From positions 62,001-126,000 of the forward strand of contig JAGVVL010000013.1 in assembly GCA_018287875.1 (NCBI GenBank): 64,000 nt of DNA, given 5' to 3'. Under the pieces are notes generated by a model. That model did no database searches. It was given only the letters and a program-made list of their open reading frames with translations, and was not told the origin of the DNA. Of the stretch, positions 22,923 to 33,189 are shown in pieces (within the stretch, counting starts at the first letter, position 1; every line of letters begins with the position of its first letter). The stretch comes from Nigrospora sphaerica (lineage: Eukaryota; Ascomycota; Sordariomycetes; Amphisphaeriales; Apiosporaceae). The translations under genes were made by a program, and so were the position numbers.

Positions 22923-25900
22923 CGTATAGGTCATGGGATACGAAGTGCCCGCACTAATCGATAACGGAGCCTAAGGAAACTATTTTTCTCCACGAATTGT
23001 TAACAAACTCCGAATCCTATAGAGAATGAAAGACGCCCTTTACCGACTTAACGCAGCAAATAGAGAGCCTTTCGTGTACGACCACGGAGAAGTGTTAAAA
23101 GAGACTGCGCCCCTTTTAATACACCTACCTAGGAAGACAGAAACTCTTATATACGATATTGCCGATATATTAGGCTACGATATAATCTTGGGGATACCCT
23201 GGTTATAGGAGAGCAATCCCTGAGTTAACTAGTGTTGGAAGTGGTGGTTTGATCGAAAAGAGGAAGCAACCCCTTTATAAGGGCTCTTTCGATCTCGGAG
23301 GTCGTTTCTATAAAGAAACACGGAAGGATAAGGAACTTCTCTTCAAGAGGAACGAGAGTGTATTTCGTGTGCTTACTTGCTTGCTTCAGGACAGACTAGT
23401 TACACGAAGAGAAGAGATTCAGCCTTTACTTATACCCGTTAAACCCTTATCCTCTTAGTAATACAAAGAGGAAGACGCGTAAGTGATTGGGTAAGTGATT
23501 ACGTAGCTTAGAAGCATATGGAACCTTATAGAGGTTTGTGGAGCCTCATGGGGGCTCGTGGGAGCTTCAGAGAGCCACGTAGAAACTCGTGGAAACTCGT
23601 GGAACCTTGCAGAAGCTTCCGCGTGGCAAACGCCACGCTTGTGGGTAAAGCGGGCCATGCTTGCGGGTAAGCTGGCCCGTGCTCCAGGGTAGGCTGGCCC
23701 AAGCTTTAGGATAGGCTCGGTTAAAGGACTAGCTTCTCGTTAAGTGCATAGCTTAGTCCGTAGTGTCAGAGAACGGTATAGGATAAGTCCTATACCTGCA
23801 ACAACTAGATAACCGGCTAAGTCTAGTGGAATACACCAGGAAGAGACTTAGCCTCTAAGAAGCGTCGCCGAAGAAGACCCTTAAGTAAGCCTATAACTCT
23901 TTGAGCCTACCTACGGATATAGAAGGATAAGGAAGTCGAGTTGAAACTAAGACCCAAAGTACTAGAGTAGTATTAGGAGTTCGACAACCTATTCAGTGGA
24001 AAACTGCCCACAGGATTACCAGAGTATAACAGATAGGATCACGAGATACCTTTAAAAGAAGGCCACGAGCCTCAATTTATACTAACATACCGACTTACAC
24101 CTAAACATAAAGAAGTACTTAAAGAATACCTTAAGGAGAACCTTACGAAAGGCAACATTAGACCTTCGATATCGCTAGCTGGATACTTTATACTCTTCGT
24201 CCTAAAGAAGGCCGGTAAGGATGGTAAAAAGAAGTGGCGACTATATGTCGACTATAGGAAGCTTAACAAAATAATAGTTAAGAACTGCTACCCACTACCG
24301 TTAATTAGCGACCTATAGGATAAATTAAACAGGGCTAAGATCTTCACAGCCCTTAACTTACCTAACAGATACAACCTTATACGTATTAAGGAAGGCGAAG
24401 AATAGAAAACGGCGTTCCAAACTAAGTACGGACATTTCAAATACCTGGTAATACCCTTTGGCCTTACCAATACGCCAGCAAGCTTCCAGAATATGATGAA
24501 TCATATCCTACGCGACTTCATTGACAAGTTCGTTATCGTCTACCTTGACAACATCCTCATCTACTTAGAAAACCTCGAATAACACTAAAAGCATATCCGG
24601 CTAATTCTATAAGCACTCCGCGACGCGAAGTTACTTGTCAACCCCGAGAAGAGCGAGTTCAAGTAAGAACGAGTTAACTATTTAGGATACGTGATATCCG
24701 TAGGAGAAATCCGTATGGAAGAATTTAAGGTGTTAGCAGTTAAAGACTAGCCAACTCCTTAGAACGTAAGTAATATACGATTCTTTCTAGGATTGGCAAA
24801 CTATTACAGGATGTTTATTCACCAGTTCGGAAAAATCGCCACTCCCTTAACGAATCTGACCTGTAAGGACGCCGACTTCTAGTGGACAGATAAGGAAGAA
24901 ATAGCCTTCAATAAGCTGAAGAAAAGGATCACTAATAAGCCAGTATTATAGATGGCCGATCTTACGCAACCCTTTAAGGTCGAGACCGACATATCGGATT
25001 ACGCAATTAGAGGCCAACTAAGCTAAGCAGACGAGAATAGGAAGCTACACCCTATAGCCTTCTTCTTAAAGAAACTTAACGGACTATAACTTAACTATTA
25101 AATTCATGATAAAGAGTTGATGGCTATTATCGAAGCATTTCAAGAATGGAAACACTACCTAAGTGGTACAACCTATTAAGTCAAGGTGTATACAGACTAT
25201 AAGAACCTTGTATCCTTTATAACGAATAAGGAACTTAACAAGCGACAGATCCGTTGGATGGAATTCCTATCAGAATTCAATTTCGTTATTATCTACTGTA
25301 AGGGTAATGAGAACGGCAGGGCCGATTCCCTAAGCCGCCGACCGGATCACAAATAAGAAGTATTAATCGAGACACATATGATCCTCACCAAGGATCAAGA
25401 CAGAAATCTCGTGCCCGTTAAGCAACTCGACGTAGTATACCGCGTGCAGCACGAAGATTAGGATAAGCGAATTTGAAAGACCAGCGGTAACGAATTAACT
25501 AGATATAACGGTAAGACTAAGATCCTTAAATATCTTTAAGTTGAACTCGTTAAAGACTTCTATAAGCATCCCGCTTATAGACACTAAGGAAGGTTTAAGA
25601 CCTTAACACGGATTAAGCGACAGTATAATTACCCTAAACTGAAGGATATCGTCGCAACCGTTTTTAAGGAATGTGGCTTATACAATAAGGCTAAGGCCTC
25701 ACGCTATAAGCCATACGGAGAACTCCAGCCTATATCACCACCGGACAGGGCCTGGAAGACAATCGCATTAGACTTCATTGTGAAGCTACCACTATTAAAG
25801 GAACCTATAACGTAAGCAGTCTACGACAGTATCCTTATTATCACGGATAAACTCACGAAGTACACGTACTTTATACTATATAAGGAGTTAAGCAACACGG

Positions 25901-26820
25901 AGGAACTCGTATACGCCTTCTTTAAAACCGTCGTCAGCTAACACGGGTTACCAGAGCAAATCATCTTTAATCGAGATAAGCTATTTATAAGCAAATTCTA
26001 GAAATCACTTATAGCACAGCTAGGTGTTAAGTATAAGCTGTCCACAGCTTATTATCTATAGACGGATAAATAAACAGAAAGAATGAATTAGACACTCGAA
26101 CAGTATCTACAATACTACGTTAACTACCGATAAGACAACTGGATTAGACTACTGCCGATAGCACAGATCTCTTATAACAGTGCTGATAACGAGTTACTCG
26201 GTATATCATTATTTAAGGCCAACTATAGATTCAACCTAGAGGTTGTACGACTAGTAATCGAAAGGGAAGACACCCTATTCGTAAGGATTGTAGTCGTACA
26301 GATCGTCGACATGTAGAGAACACTATAAGAAGACCTTATCTTTCTGTAGGGAAGGATAAAGGCATACTATAACTAAGCAAGGTTGAAGGGACCAACCTTT
26401 AAGAGGGGAGACAAAGTTTACCTACTCTATAAAAACATCAAAACTAAGCGACTTAGCGAAAAACTCGACTTTAAAAAGATTGGACTATTCAAAGTCGAAG
26501 AAGTCATTTTAGTAACCAAGTATAAACTATCGTTACTAGACACTATAAAGATACACCCCGTATTCTATATTTCGCTACTCGAACCTACATTAATAAACGC
26601 TAAACTCAAAGCAACGCTAAAAATCGAGTCAGATCAGTAAGAATACGAGGTCGAGACTATCCTCGATAAAAGAAGAAACAAGGATTCATAGGAATACCTC
26701 GTGAAGTGGAAGGGATACCCACTAGAAGAAAACACATAGGAACCTATAGAGCATCTGTAGAACGCTCCCTAGTTACTAGAGGAGTACGACTCTTAGCGAT
26801 AAGAGGACCCAAACCCTTAA
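22923..26820 (+). pseudogene. Gy-A pol: protease, RT, RNase H, integrase, chromodomain
   Basis: Apart from the Cop-A LTR at 23233-23803 (insertion plus duplication is 576 bp, so the frame is kept), a single frame runs through all pol domains. The protease centre reads ALIDNGA. RT has WRLYVDYRKLNK and [14 protein letters not shown]. The catalytic box reads YLDN (24541-24552) where YLDD is expected, so an essential Asp is lost. RNase H has KVETDISDYAIRGQL and IHDKELMAIIEAF. Integrase has the core around ALDFIVKLPLL and a TDK..ERMN motif. The C-terminal chromodomain region reads EYLVKWKGYPLEENT. Dozens of TAG or TAA codons replace Gln and Trp. No TGA replaces Trp where I could check, as expected if only CpA sites mutate. 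Confidence 0.9.
23233..23803 (-). mobile_element. Solo Cop-A LTR inside Gy-A pol
   Basis: 571 bp, TGTTGGAAG to TGCAACA in plus-strand reading. It is flanked by the perfect 5-bp duplication ACTAG (23228-23232 and 23804-23808). It is close to the LTRs of the full copia element, so this insertion is recent compared with the RIP damage around it. Confidence 0.93.
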
Positions 26821-27351
26821 ACTCGGCACTAAAGCCGAAAGCGGACCAGTCTACGTCATTACTAACGCCCTAATCCTGGAGATCGGAAACGGCACGAGCC
26901 TCTTAAGCAGCTAGAACACCGTCTTCCTCGTCCAGAGACTGCATCCCGTAACGAAACAAATCCCGTAACGAAACAACTCGGAGCCGCGCTCCTTCGCTGC
27001 CTTCTTTAAACGACGAACACGCGAAAGACGACCCAGGGCGGCAGCCATCTGTATTTGGAGCACCTTAAGCGCCTCCTCGGCGTTCACCTCCTTTTCCTTG
27101 TACTTCTTCTAATCGGCCATCGCCTTCAAAAAGGCAGAAGCCACCTTGGAACCATTGTAAGAGCGACCGCGAGAAACGCACTCGCCGTAACGAGAAGATC
27201 CGGAAGCCATCTTGCAAGCCTTGTTGTGTTTGAAACAGAAAGAACACGGTATAACGTCAAAACCGCAAGAATTGATACGGTCGGCCAGGACACGACGCTT
27301 AGAAGTGGTGGCGCGCTTCGACTTCTTAACACGACCTGATATAATGAGCAT
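26744..27351 (-). pseudogene. Gy-A antisense accessory gene (Cys cluster plus coiled coil)
   Basis: On the strand opposite pol, between the chromodomain and the 3' LTR, an ATG at 27351 opens a frame with a basic N-terminus (VKKSKRATTSKRR). A Cys cluster follows: PCSFCFKHNKACKM, then SSRYGECVSRGRSYNGS. By comparison with its sister at 29541-30140 and with fungal proteins of this pattern, two Tyr residues probably replaced Cys. A Lys/Glu-rich helical region follows and ends near GMQSLDEEDG and DWSAF. A TAG at 27109-27111 and a 17-bp tandem duplication (26944-26977) that shifts the frame break it. The 3' limit is uncertain and overlaps the end of pol. I know no tested function. Its zinc-binding-like cluster and coiled coil suggest a nucleic-acid or protein-binding regulator. 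Confidence 0.65.
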
Positions 27352-27450
27352 GCATTATAAAAACATGAAGGATATAAAGGAAGGAAGAACTCACGGGCAC
27401 CGACGGAACAGATAAGTTAACCTCTTATGCGACCTTGAGGACAAGGGCTT

Positions 27451-27467
27451 GAAGGAGGGAAGGGTGG
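27451..27467 (+). other. Polypurine tract of Gy-A
   Basis: The purine-rich run gaaggagggaagggtgg abuts the 3' LTR start at 27468. This is the expected plus-strand primer site for reverse transcription. Confidence 0.8.
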
Positions 27468-28003
27468 TGTTACAGACCAACGGCAGGACCAACGCCCAAC
27501 ACAGAAACGCCTTACCTCTTATGGCCGCGCTGCACAACCCCGCATGAAGTAAGGGAGGAATGCACCGCCACCCTGTCAGAGCCTCAACCTGGCCACAAGG
27601 TCACGTGACCGATCACAAGTGGGGCAGGGTGATCGCAAGGCTTGGCGACCGTGATCCGCACGAGGATCACGACAGCCACAAAGGTGATCGCCTTAGGAAC
27701 GGAAGGTGATCCAGAGTATCAGTGAGGGAATGACTTGGTATATAAGTCAGGAGGATTTCCTACATAGACAGTCATTACCTCAGTGATTAATCTAAGCATC
27801 TATCTACCTATAGATAGGCTAACGCCTAACGACCTATTATGAGATCAGTTACATGCATCCGCACTATCGTTAACTAGTTACCCAGTTAAGCACCTTCAGC
27901 TAGCCAGTTACTCAGCGACTAGTGTTTAAGCAGACAGACGCTCTCTGTCTCTGATTGTACAAACCCTACGTCACGCAGTACTTAGGTATAGTGCTTCATT
28001 ACA
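27468..28003 (+). repeat. 3' LTR of Gy-A
   Basis: TGTTACAGACC to CTTCATTACA, 536 bp. It is nearly identical to the 5' LTR. Confidence 0.93.
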
Positions 28004-28012
28004 ATTAGTTAC

Positions 28013-28848
28013 ATTATGATTAATGCTCAAGTAAATAAACACTCTCTATGCTTAATAGTATAAATCGTATATTATGTAATACTTAAGTATAGCGTTCTTA
28101 CGTTTTAATCACTTATGCTTAGGTTAGCCACCGTCTACTACCTTAAACATTAACTCTTGATGTAATAGCCTCTTAAACCTTTACTCCTGCCACGCCTTAA
28201 CTAGCTATGGCTACACTTACGTAGAACAGCGCTACAAGAACTGCTTTTAAGCCGCGTAGGAAGTTAACACGCTGTAAAAGCTCGCTAATATTATTAACGC
28301 CTTCTAATAGAGCGTTAAAACTCTTTAAAAGGAGAATTTATAGCTTTACCACGTAGTTAACGGTAAAAACATCGATTATAGAAGATATGAGTATCTAGGC
28401 CTAAGCTTGTATAAGAGTGACTATAAGAATGTATAAATGTTCCTTACTTAAATCAAGGCATACTTAAAATACTACTCCGCTAGCTTTCTTAACGACTTCA
28501 ATAAGGTTATATACATTACTAAATACTTTTAAGGCAACGCCCTATTATAGCTCTAACTAACAATAAGAGGCTACTTAACTAACAAAGACCGCATTTAGGA
28601 TAATAAAATTAAGAAGATCTTTAAAAACTACAAGACGTTTGAAGCTAAACTAAAAAGCACTTTCGAAGCCTTAATAAAGTCTGCATAGCCAAACGACAGC
28701 CTTTAAAGCATTAATAAAGGGATCCGCCGATATATACGCCGCAGGATTCTAATAGATTATCTTTAAGTTAGATTTAGACGACGACGTCTATATCACTTAG
28801 TTTTACCACGGTCTTAAGGACGAAATTAAGGGCGAGGAGTTTAAAATA
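28013..28848 (+). pseudogene. Remainder of the older Gy-A LTR plus gag relic
   Basis: 28013-28102 completes the LTR interrupted at 19740. From about 28163 (ATG now ATA) the sequence parallels the gag of the full element, with recognisable landmarks such as the segment equivalent to AAYLKYYS and the stretch around GGATCCGCCG. It is far more AT-rich and full of stops. The copy is truncated at 28848. Confidence 0.7.
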
Positions 28849-28870
28849 TGTTGCAGGTGTAGGACTTATC
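28849..28870 (+). repeat. 22-bp scrap of the Cop-A LTR 5' end
   Basis: tgttgcaggtgtaggactta and two more bases match the first 22 bases of the Cop-A LTR with one mismatch. It sits exactly at the junction of a truncated Gy-A gag and an inverted Gy-A LTR, so it looks like a rearrangement scar. Confidence 0.6.
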
Positions 28871-29345
28871 TATAACAAAGCGCTATACCTAAGTACTGCA
28901 TAACGTAGGGTTTATACATTCAAAGACAGAGAGCGTTTATCTAGCTTAAACACTGGTCGCTGGGTAACTAGATGACTGAGGGTGCTTAACTAGGTAATTG
29001 GTCTGAAGTTTACAATAGATCGTTAAGAGATTTCTCCTATTTATAGGTAATATAGATGCTTAAATTAATCATTAAGGTAATGACTGTTTATATAGAAAAT
29101 TCTTTTAACTTATATACCAAGTCATTCCTTTACTAATACCTTAGATCACCTTTATCTTCCTTAGGGCTTATTAATGAGCTTACTAAGAATCACTAGTTAT
29201 CCTTCCTTAGATCACTGTTAAGCTGTGATCTATTTTTAATGATCCATTTAGTACGTTATCTTAGCATGGGAATGAGTGTTGGGTAGCCGTGGGGTAATCG
29301 TAGCTGTTCCCATATAGCTAGTGATGAGGGGTAGTTATTCCGTGT
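28871..29345 (-). repeat. Reversed Gy-A LTR
   Basis: Starts TATAACAAAGCGC, corresponding to TGTAACGAAGC. It follows the reversed Gy-A LTR clearly to about 29180 and more loosely beyond. The right border is approximate. Confidence 0.65.
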
Positions 29346-29540
29346 GTTATTCCGTAGTGCTAGTTATAAGAGGGTTATTTACTTAGTTTAAAATACGGCG
29401 CTATTAGTTTATATCATCACTTCGCCTCTTTAAGCCCTTATCCTTAAGGTTAGTTATATAAAAGGCTACCCCACCTACTATGTCGGTACTTTTATAAGTT
29501 TCATTTTTTACTTCTCTTTGCTTTACTTTTCTTATAATGT

Positions 29541-30140
29541 CTATTTATTATATTTAATCGCATTGAAAAGTCTTCTTTTAAGAAGACAGATTAACGTTGT
29601 AAGTTTTTCGCCGCTATTAAGGAATTTAGCTTTAAAGTTATACCTTACACTCTTTATTTTAAATGGGAATAGAATTATTAAATGATAGAAAAGATATCGC
29701 GTTATAAGGAGTGTGTTCGCCGTGGACGTTCCTACGATAGTTCCGGCGTTCTCGTTTCTTCTTTATTGCATATCATAGCTAAGTCTTAACGCCTTTGGGG
29801 TGAGGAGACGCAAACTAAGGAGGAGTTAGAATCCCTTCTTACGTAATCTCGCTCTATATAGCAGCGTGTTGACAAATGTTTATCTCGCCTTGAATGTCTT
29901 CGGCAGTAACGTGCTTCTTTATTGTCTTGAAGTGCCGAGATAGTGAATCGAGGCCTCCAGTCCTTGAATAAACTGGATAAGTCGGATTGCTAAAAGATAG
30001 AGTCGGTCGTTAAGGCGCAGACCTTAAGTAATGTAGGCGTGGTTAATTAAAGCGCCGTGTTTAAGCAGGACTTTGGGTCGCTCGATTAGCCTCTTATTAA
30101 AAATCCTTCAGCACCTGTTATAAGTTTTTTAGGTGCTTAA
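29541..30140 (+). pseudogene. Second Gy-A antisense accessory gene relic
   Basis: One frame of about 200 codons, opposite in strand to its host gypsy element. It aligns in layout with 26744-27351: a Cys-cluster region (IPYTLYFKWE, then SRYKECVRRGRSYDSSGV, with Tyr at likely former Cys positions). A long helical region follows (EEETQTKEELESLL, then QRVDKCLSRLECLRQ), then NRGLQSLNKLDKSD, and an acidic, hydrophobic end. Stops are TAA/TAG at probable Gln/Trp codons plus one TGA that fits Arg CGA. The start codon seems lost. Apart from the RGRS(Y/C) and GLQSL landmarks the two copies differ much more than the pol genes do, so this accessory gene evolves fast or was exchanged. Confidence 0.65.
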
Positions 30141-30243
30141 TAAGTTTCTATATGTTATTTTTTTGTGGGTATCCTTTCTACTTTATAAGATATTTCTATA
30201 GATTTTTATTTCTTCTCTTATCAAGGATAGCCTCGACCTTATA

Positions 30244-32103
30244 AGATGGATGTCATACGAGTGGGCTAGTTATATGAGTGGGCTACTTCTAAGCACCTTC
30301 ACGACAAATCAATTAAGTACTTAACCACAACGCCTTAAATTAATTCAAACTAATCGGAATCCGACTCTCCAGATGTTTCTACGTCTATTTTACATGTTCG
30401 CGCATTATGCCCAGCTGTTCCGCAGATGCCACACCGCTGAGCGCGCGGTTCTGTCCTCGTCGCCCGACTACTCCTTATACACGTTTCCTCTCTTAACTGT
30501 GTATCGATGTCCTTTTGATCTAAAAGATCTTGAGCCTTGCTAATCTCGAGTGTTCCTCCTTGCTGTAGACGCGTCTTTTTCGCTCTCCGATGTTTTGCGA
30601 GGCTGGAATTCGCCTCTCAAAGGATCTTGTTCTCCGCCTAGAGAAGAGCGACCTTGTGCATCATCGCCATTGCACCCTTAGCAAACTGGTCCACTGCCGA
30701 TAAAATCGGTGTTGGAGAGCTTCCTTAGTGACGGCGGACTCGATTCTTAATAAAATTAGTCTGCGAAGTCGCCTTAATCGGGTTATGTGGCGTTTAAGAG
30801 GCCTATGGGATACTCGTGGCCGGAAGGCTTCCAATAGGCGAAGGTGTCGATAACTTCACATCTAGCTTTGCGAGCACTCTATCCGGGTTTAAAGGGACTA
30901 AACCGGCTCCGGCAAATCCAGCTTTGACGTTGTTAAATATGAAAACCTTTAAAAAGGCTACTTAAAAGACGATTAGAAACTCGGCCTTAGTGATATAGTT
31001 AATAAGTAACTTTATAAACCCTTTGATTTCGCGATTATACGCCCACTTTAATAGGCTGAAACACCCTACGTTAAGTGGCTAAAGTAGATGCGACGATTGC
31101 GGAGGCATAGACACCGTCACGATATTCTTCTCTTTATAAAAAGCTTAAAATTCGGCTAAAATATGGCTCTCGTGTTTATTAATTACTAACAGACGATATC
31201 GGCCTGTTATATGTAACGAGGTGTGTTTATCGAAATGCCGAATCCAGTCTAAGCCGGTCTTATTATCTGTCTATCCATTTTAAGTCGGTTTAATTACTTA
31301 ATCACGCAGGAGAGTGCTGTCGGCGTATTAATTAGCGAGGTGGTAGGCGCCTTTTACCACGATGAACGGCGGGATACACCAGCTGTCGGAACAGACGCCC
31401 TGGATCACAGTAACCCATTCCCGATTGCCAGGCTGGACCTTTTTTCGCTTTCCGCTCCGATCGGCGCCGGCCACGACTATCGAGGACGTGATTTGGCCTC
31501 TTATAAAGCCGGTCTCGTCGAAGTTGTAGATATCCTCGTCCTGGATGCCGTACTTGGCCTTCAGGTTCGCGAAGAGCGCGAACTAGCCTGCGATTTTTTC
31601 AGAATCTTCGTAGAGGGCCCTCTGATAATCGTATGCACGCGAAAAACGCGTCCGGAGGTCTCGTTATCGCTTAACGAAGTTCGCGGCTTAACGCGTCCCG
31701 ACACGTGACGCGTCGCGCGACGCGGTAATGACATTCGCTATATCTTCCATATCGTGCAACCGCGCCGCAAATCCTCGTGAATCTAAGTCGAGGATGTATC
31801 GGACAAGCGTCTTCTCTTTTAATTCGGTAAGACGAGTATTGTTGGCGCGTATATCGCGTTTAGCGTGTTTTCCGTTCATTCTGCGTTGGAGGGTAGTTCG
31901 CGAGATGTTGTAGATAGCCGCCGCTTGTCGGCAGCTAAGTTTAGGGTTCTTCTTAATCGCCTGGATCGCTAGAATGATTCTAGACTCGCTAGAAGATTGT
32001 TCTATAACTATTAGTTAAGTTAAAGGCAATTGAAGTTGGAAGAGTTGAAATGAGTAGAAAGTGGCCCACTCGTATGACTGGCCTACTCGTATGACATCCA
32101 CGT
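30244..32103 (-). mobile_element. Pogo-A copy 2
   Basis: Exactly 1860 bp, as copy 1. It is flanked by TA (30242-30243 and 32104-32105). The inverted repeats keep the bipartite structure (two catacgagtgggc-like units) but have diverged from each other by several transitions. It is inserted in the inverted Gy-A copy. Confidence 0.9.
30350..32005 (-). pseudogene. Pogo-A transposase, copy 2, dead
   Basis: Position by position it parallels copy 1. The start codon is now ATA (32003-32005). The helix-turn-helix and linker (TRLTELKEKTLVRYILDLD at 31688-31879) and the C-terminal knuckle (CGICGTAGHNARTC) are recognisable. Many TAG/TAA codons interrupt the core. The original stop is mutated to GGA, so the frame runs on to TAG at 30350-30352. 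Confidence 0.8.
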
Positions 32104-32105
32104 TA

Positions 32106-32831
32106 TTCTTATTAATCTAATTTGATTTCTAGTATTATTTTAAGTTCGGCGTTTACTAATGCAGGTTCAAGTAGTAAGATATAGAATATAGGATATATCT
32201 TTATAGTGTTTAATAGCGATAGTCTATAGTTAGTTGCTAAAACAACTTCTTTAATTTCGAATAGTTTAATCTTTTTAAAGTTAAATTTTTACTAAGTTGT
32301 TTTATTTTAATTTTTTTAAGTAGGTAAACTTTATTTCTCCTTTTACAAGTGGGTTCTTTTAACCTTACTTAAATATAGTATGCCTTTATTCTTCCTTATA
32401 AGAAGATTAGGTCTTTCTATAATGTTTTTATATATTAATAATCTATATGACCGCGACTTTTACAAATAAGGCCTTTTCTTCTTCGAAACCCGGTTATATA
32501 ACCTTTAAGTTAAATCTGTAGTTATCCTTAAATAGTGATATACTAAGTGACTTGTAATTAGCATTATTATAAGAGATCTATACTATTAGTGGTAGTTTAA
32601 TTTAATTATCTTATTAGCAGTTAACATAGTATTGTAAGTACTATTCAAGTGTCTAATTTACTCTCTCTATTTATTTATTAGTTTATAGATGATAAGATAT
32701 GGATAACTTATACTTAACACCTAGCTATATCATAAGTGATTTGTAAAATTTGTTTATAAATAGCTTATCTCGGTAAGAGATAACCTATTTTAGTAATCTA
32801 TGTTGGTTAACAATAATCTTAAGAACGGCGT
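32106..32831 (-). pseudogene. Gy-A integrase and C-terminal relic
   Basis: The reverse complement follows Gy-A 25930-26640 closely (landmarks around the integrase core and the KVYLL segment). It is saturated with stops. It belongs to the inverted Gy-A copy. Confidence 0.65.
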
Positions 32832-32838
32832 ATACTAG

Positions 32839-33180
32839 AACAGACAAACCCCGGAGGAAGAGAGTCTGGTGGAAGGACGCGGTCGTAGGGTTGATCCGAA
32901 CGGAGTGATTACAAGCCCTTATGTCAAATGCCACAAGCAAATATATGTGGATAGTATTGATCAAAGGTCGCAGTAAGTGAGGAGGTAAAGAGTGAGGTTT
33001 AAAGTTAAGAGCAAAGGGAGTTTGTATTTATAAAGTATAGTGGTCAACAGGTTGAATTATATTATGTGTGTATCTGCGTGTCTCTTATATAGTTAACTGC
33101 AAATAGTTGAGCGTTCCTATTTAAAGTGCATTAGCTTAATTAAGGTTTAAGCCATCATTCCCTATCCTCGTCTCACTTGT
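32839..33180 (+). mobile_element. SINE-like repeat, copy 2
   Basis: Starts GAACAGACAAAC and shares CTGGTGGAAGGACGCGGTCG, a B-box-like GGGTTGATCC, TTGATCAA and the end CCTCGTCTC with 22593-22913. The middle has diverged and become AT-rich. No flanking duplication is visible. The 5' border is uncertain by about 7 bp because both copies are preceded by TACTA. Confidence 0.4.
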
Positions 33181-33189
33181 CCTCCATAG

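Larger units (their letters stand above)
19741..28003 (+). mobile_element. Gy-A: full-length Ty3/gypsy chromovirus-type element
   Basis: LTRs of 535-536 bp (19741-20275 and 27468-28003) start TGTTAC and end TTACA. Between them lie gag, protease, reverse transcriptase, RNase H, integrase and a chromodomain in gypsy order, plus an antisense coding relic before the 3' LTR. A 9-bp repeat, attagttac, flanks it (19732-19740 and 28004-28012), longer than the usual 4-6 bp. It is inserted in the LTR of an older copy of its own family. It carries two later insertions: a SINE-like repeat (22593-22913) and a solo Cop-A LTR (23233-23803). The LTRs are roughly 97% alike while the interior holds dozens of TAG/TAA nonsense codons. 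Confidence 0.93.
28871..32831 (-). mobile_element. Inverted, truncated Gy-A copy, split by Pogo-A
   Basis: From left to right: a reversed 3' LTR (28871 to about 29345), the antisense accessory gene on the plus strand (29541-30140), a Pogo-A insertion (30244-32103) and the integrase-to-C-terminal part of pol on the minus strand (32106-32831). The order is the same as at the 3' end of the full Gy-A. It is cut at about 32831 next to the second SINE-like repeat. RIP damage is heavy. Confidence 0.75.

Noticed and set aside
20338..26820. TAG reassigned as a sense codon
   Set aside because: TAG would have to mean both Gln and Trp, and catalytic Asp-to-Asn and Cys-to-Tyr changes occur alongside. CpA-directed mutation explains all of these, and the P450 uses TAG as its stop.
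31340..31708. Plus-strand open frame opposite the second Pogo-A
   Set aside because: The same region in copy 1 (987-1355) gives the mirrored antisense frame. Both are shadows of the transposase.
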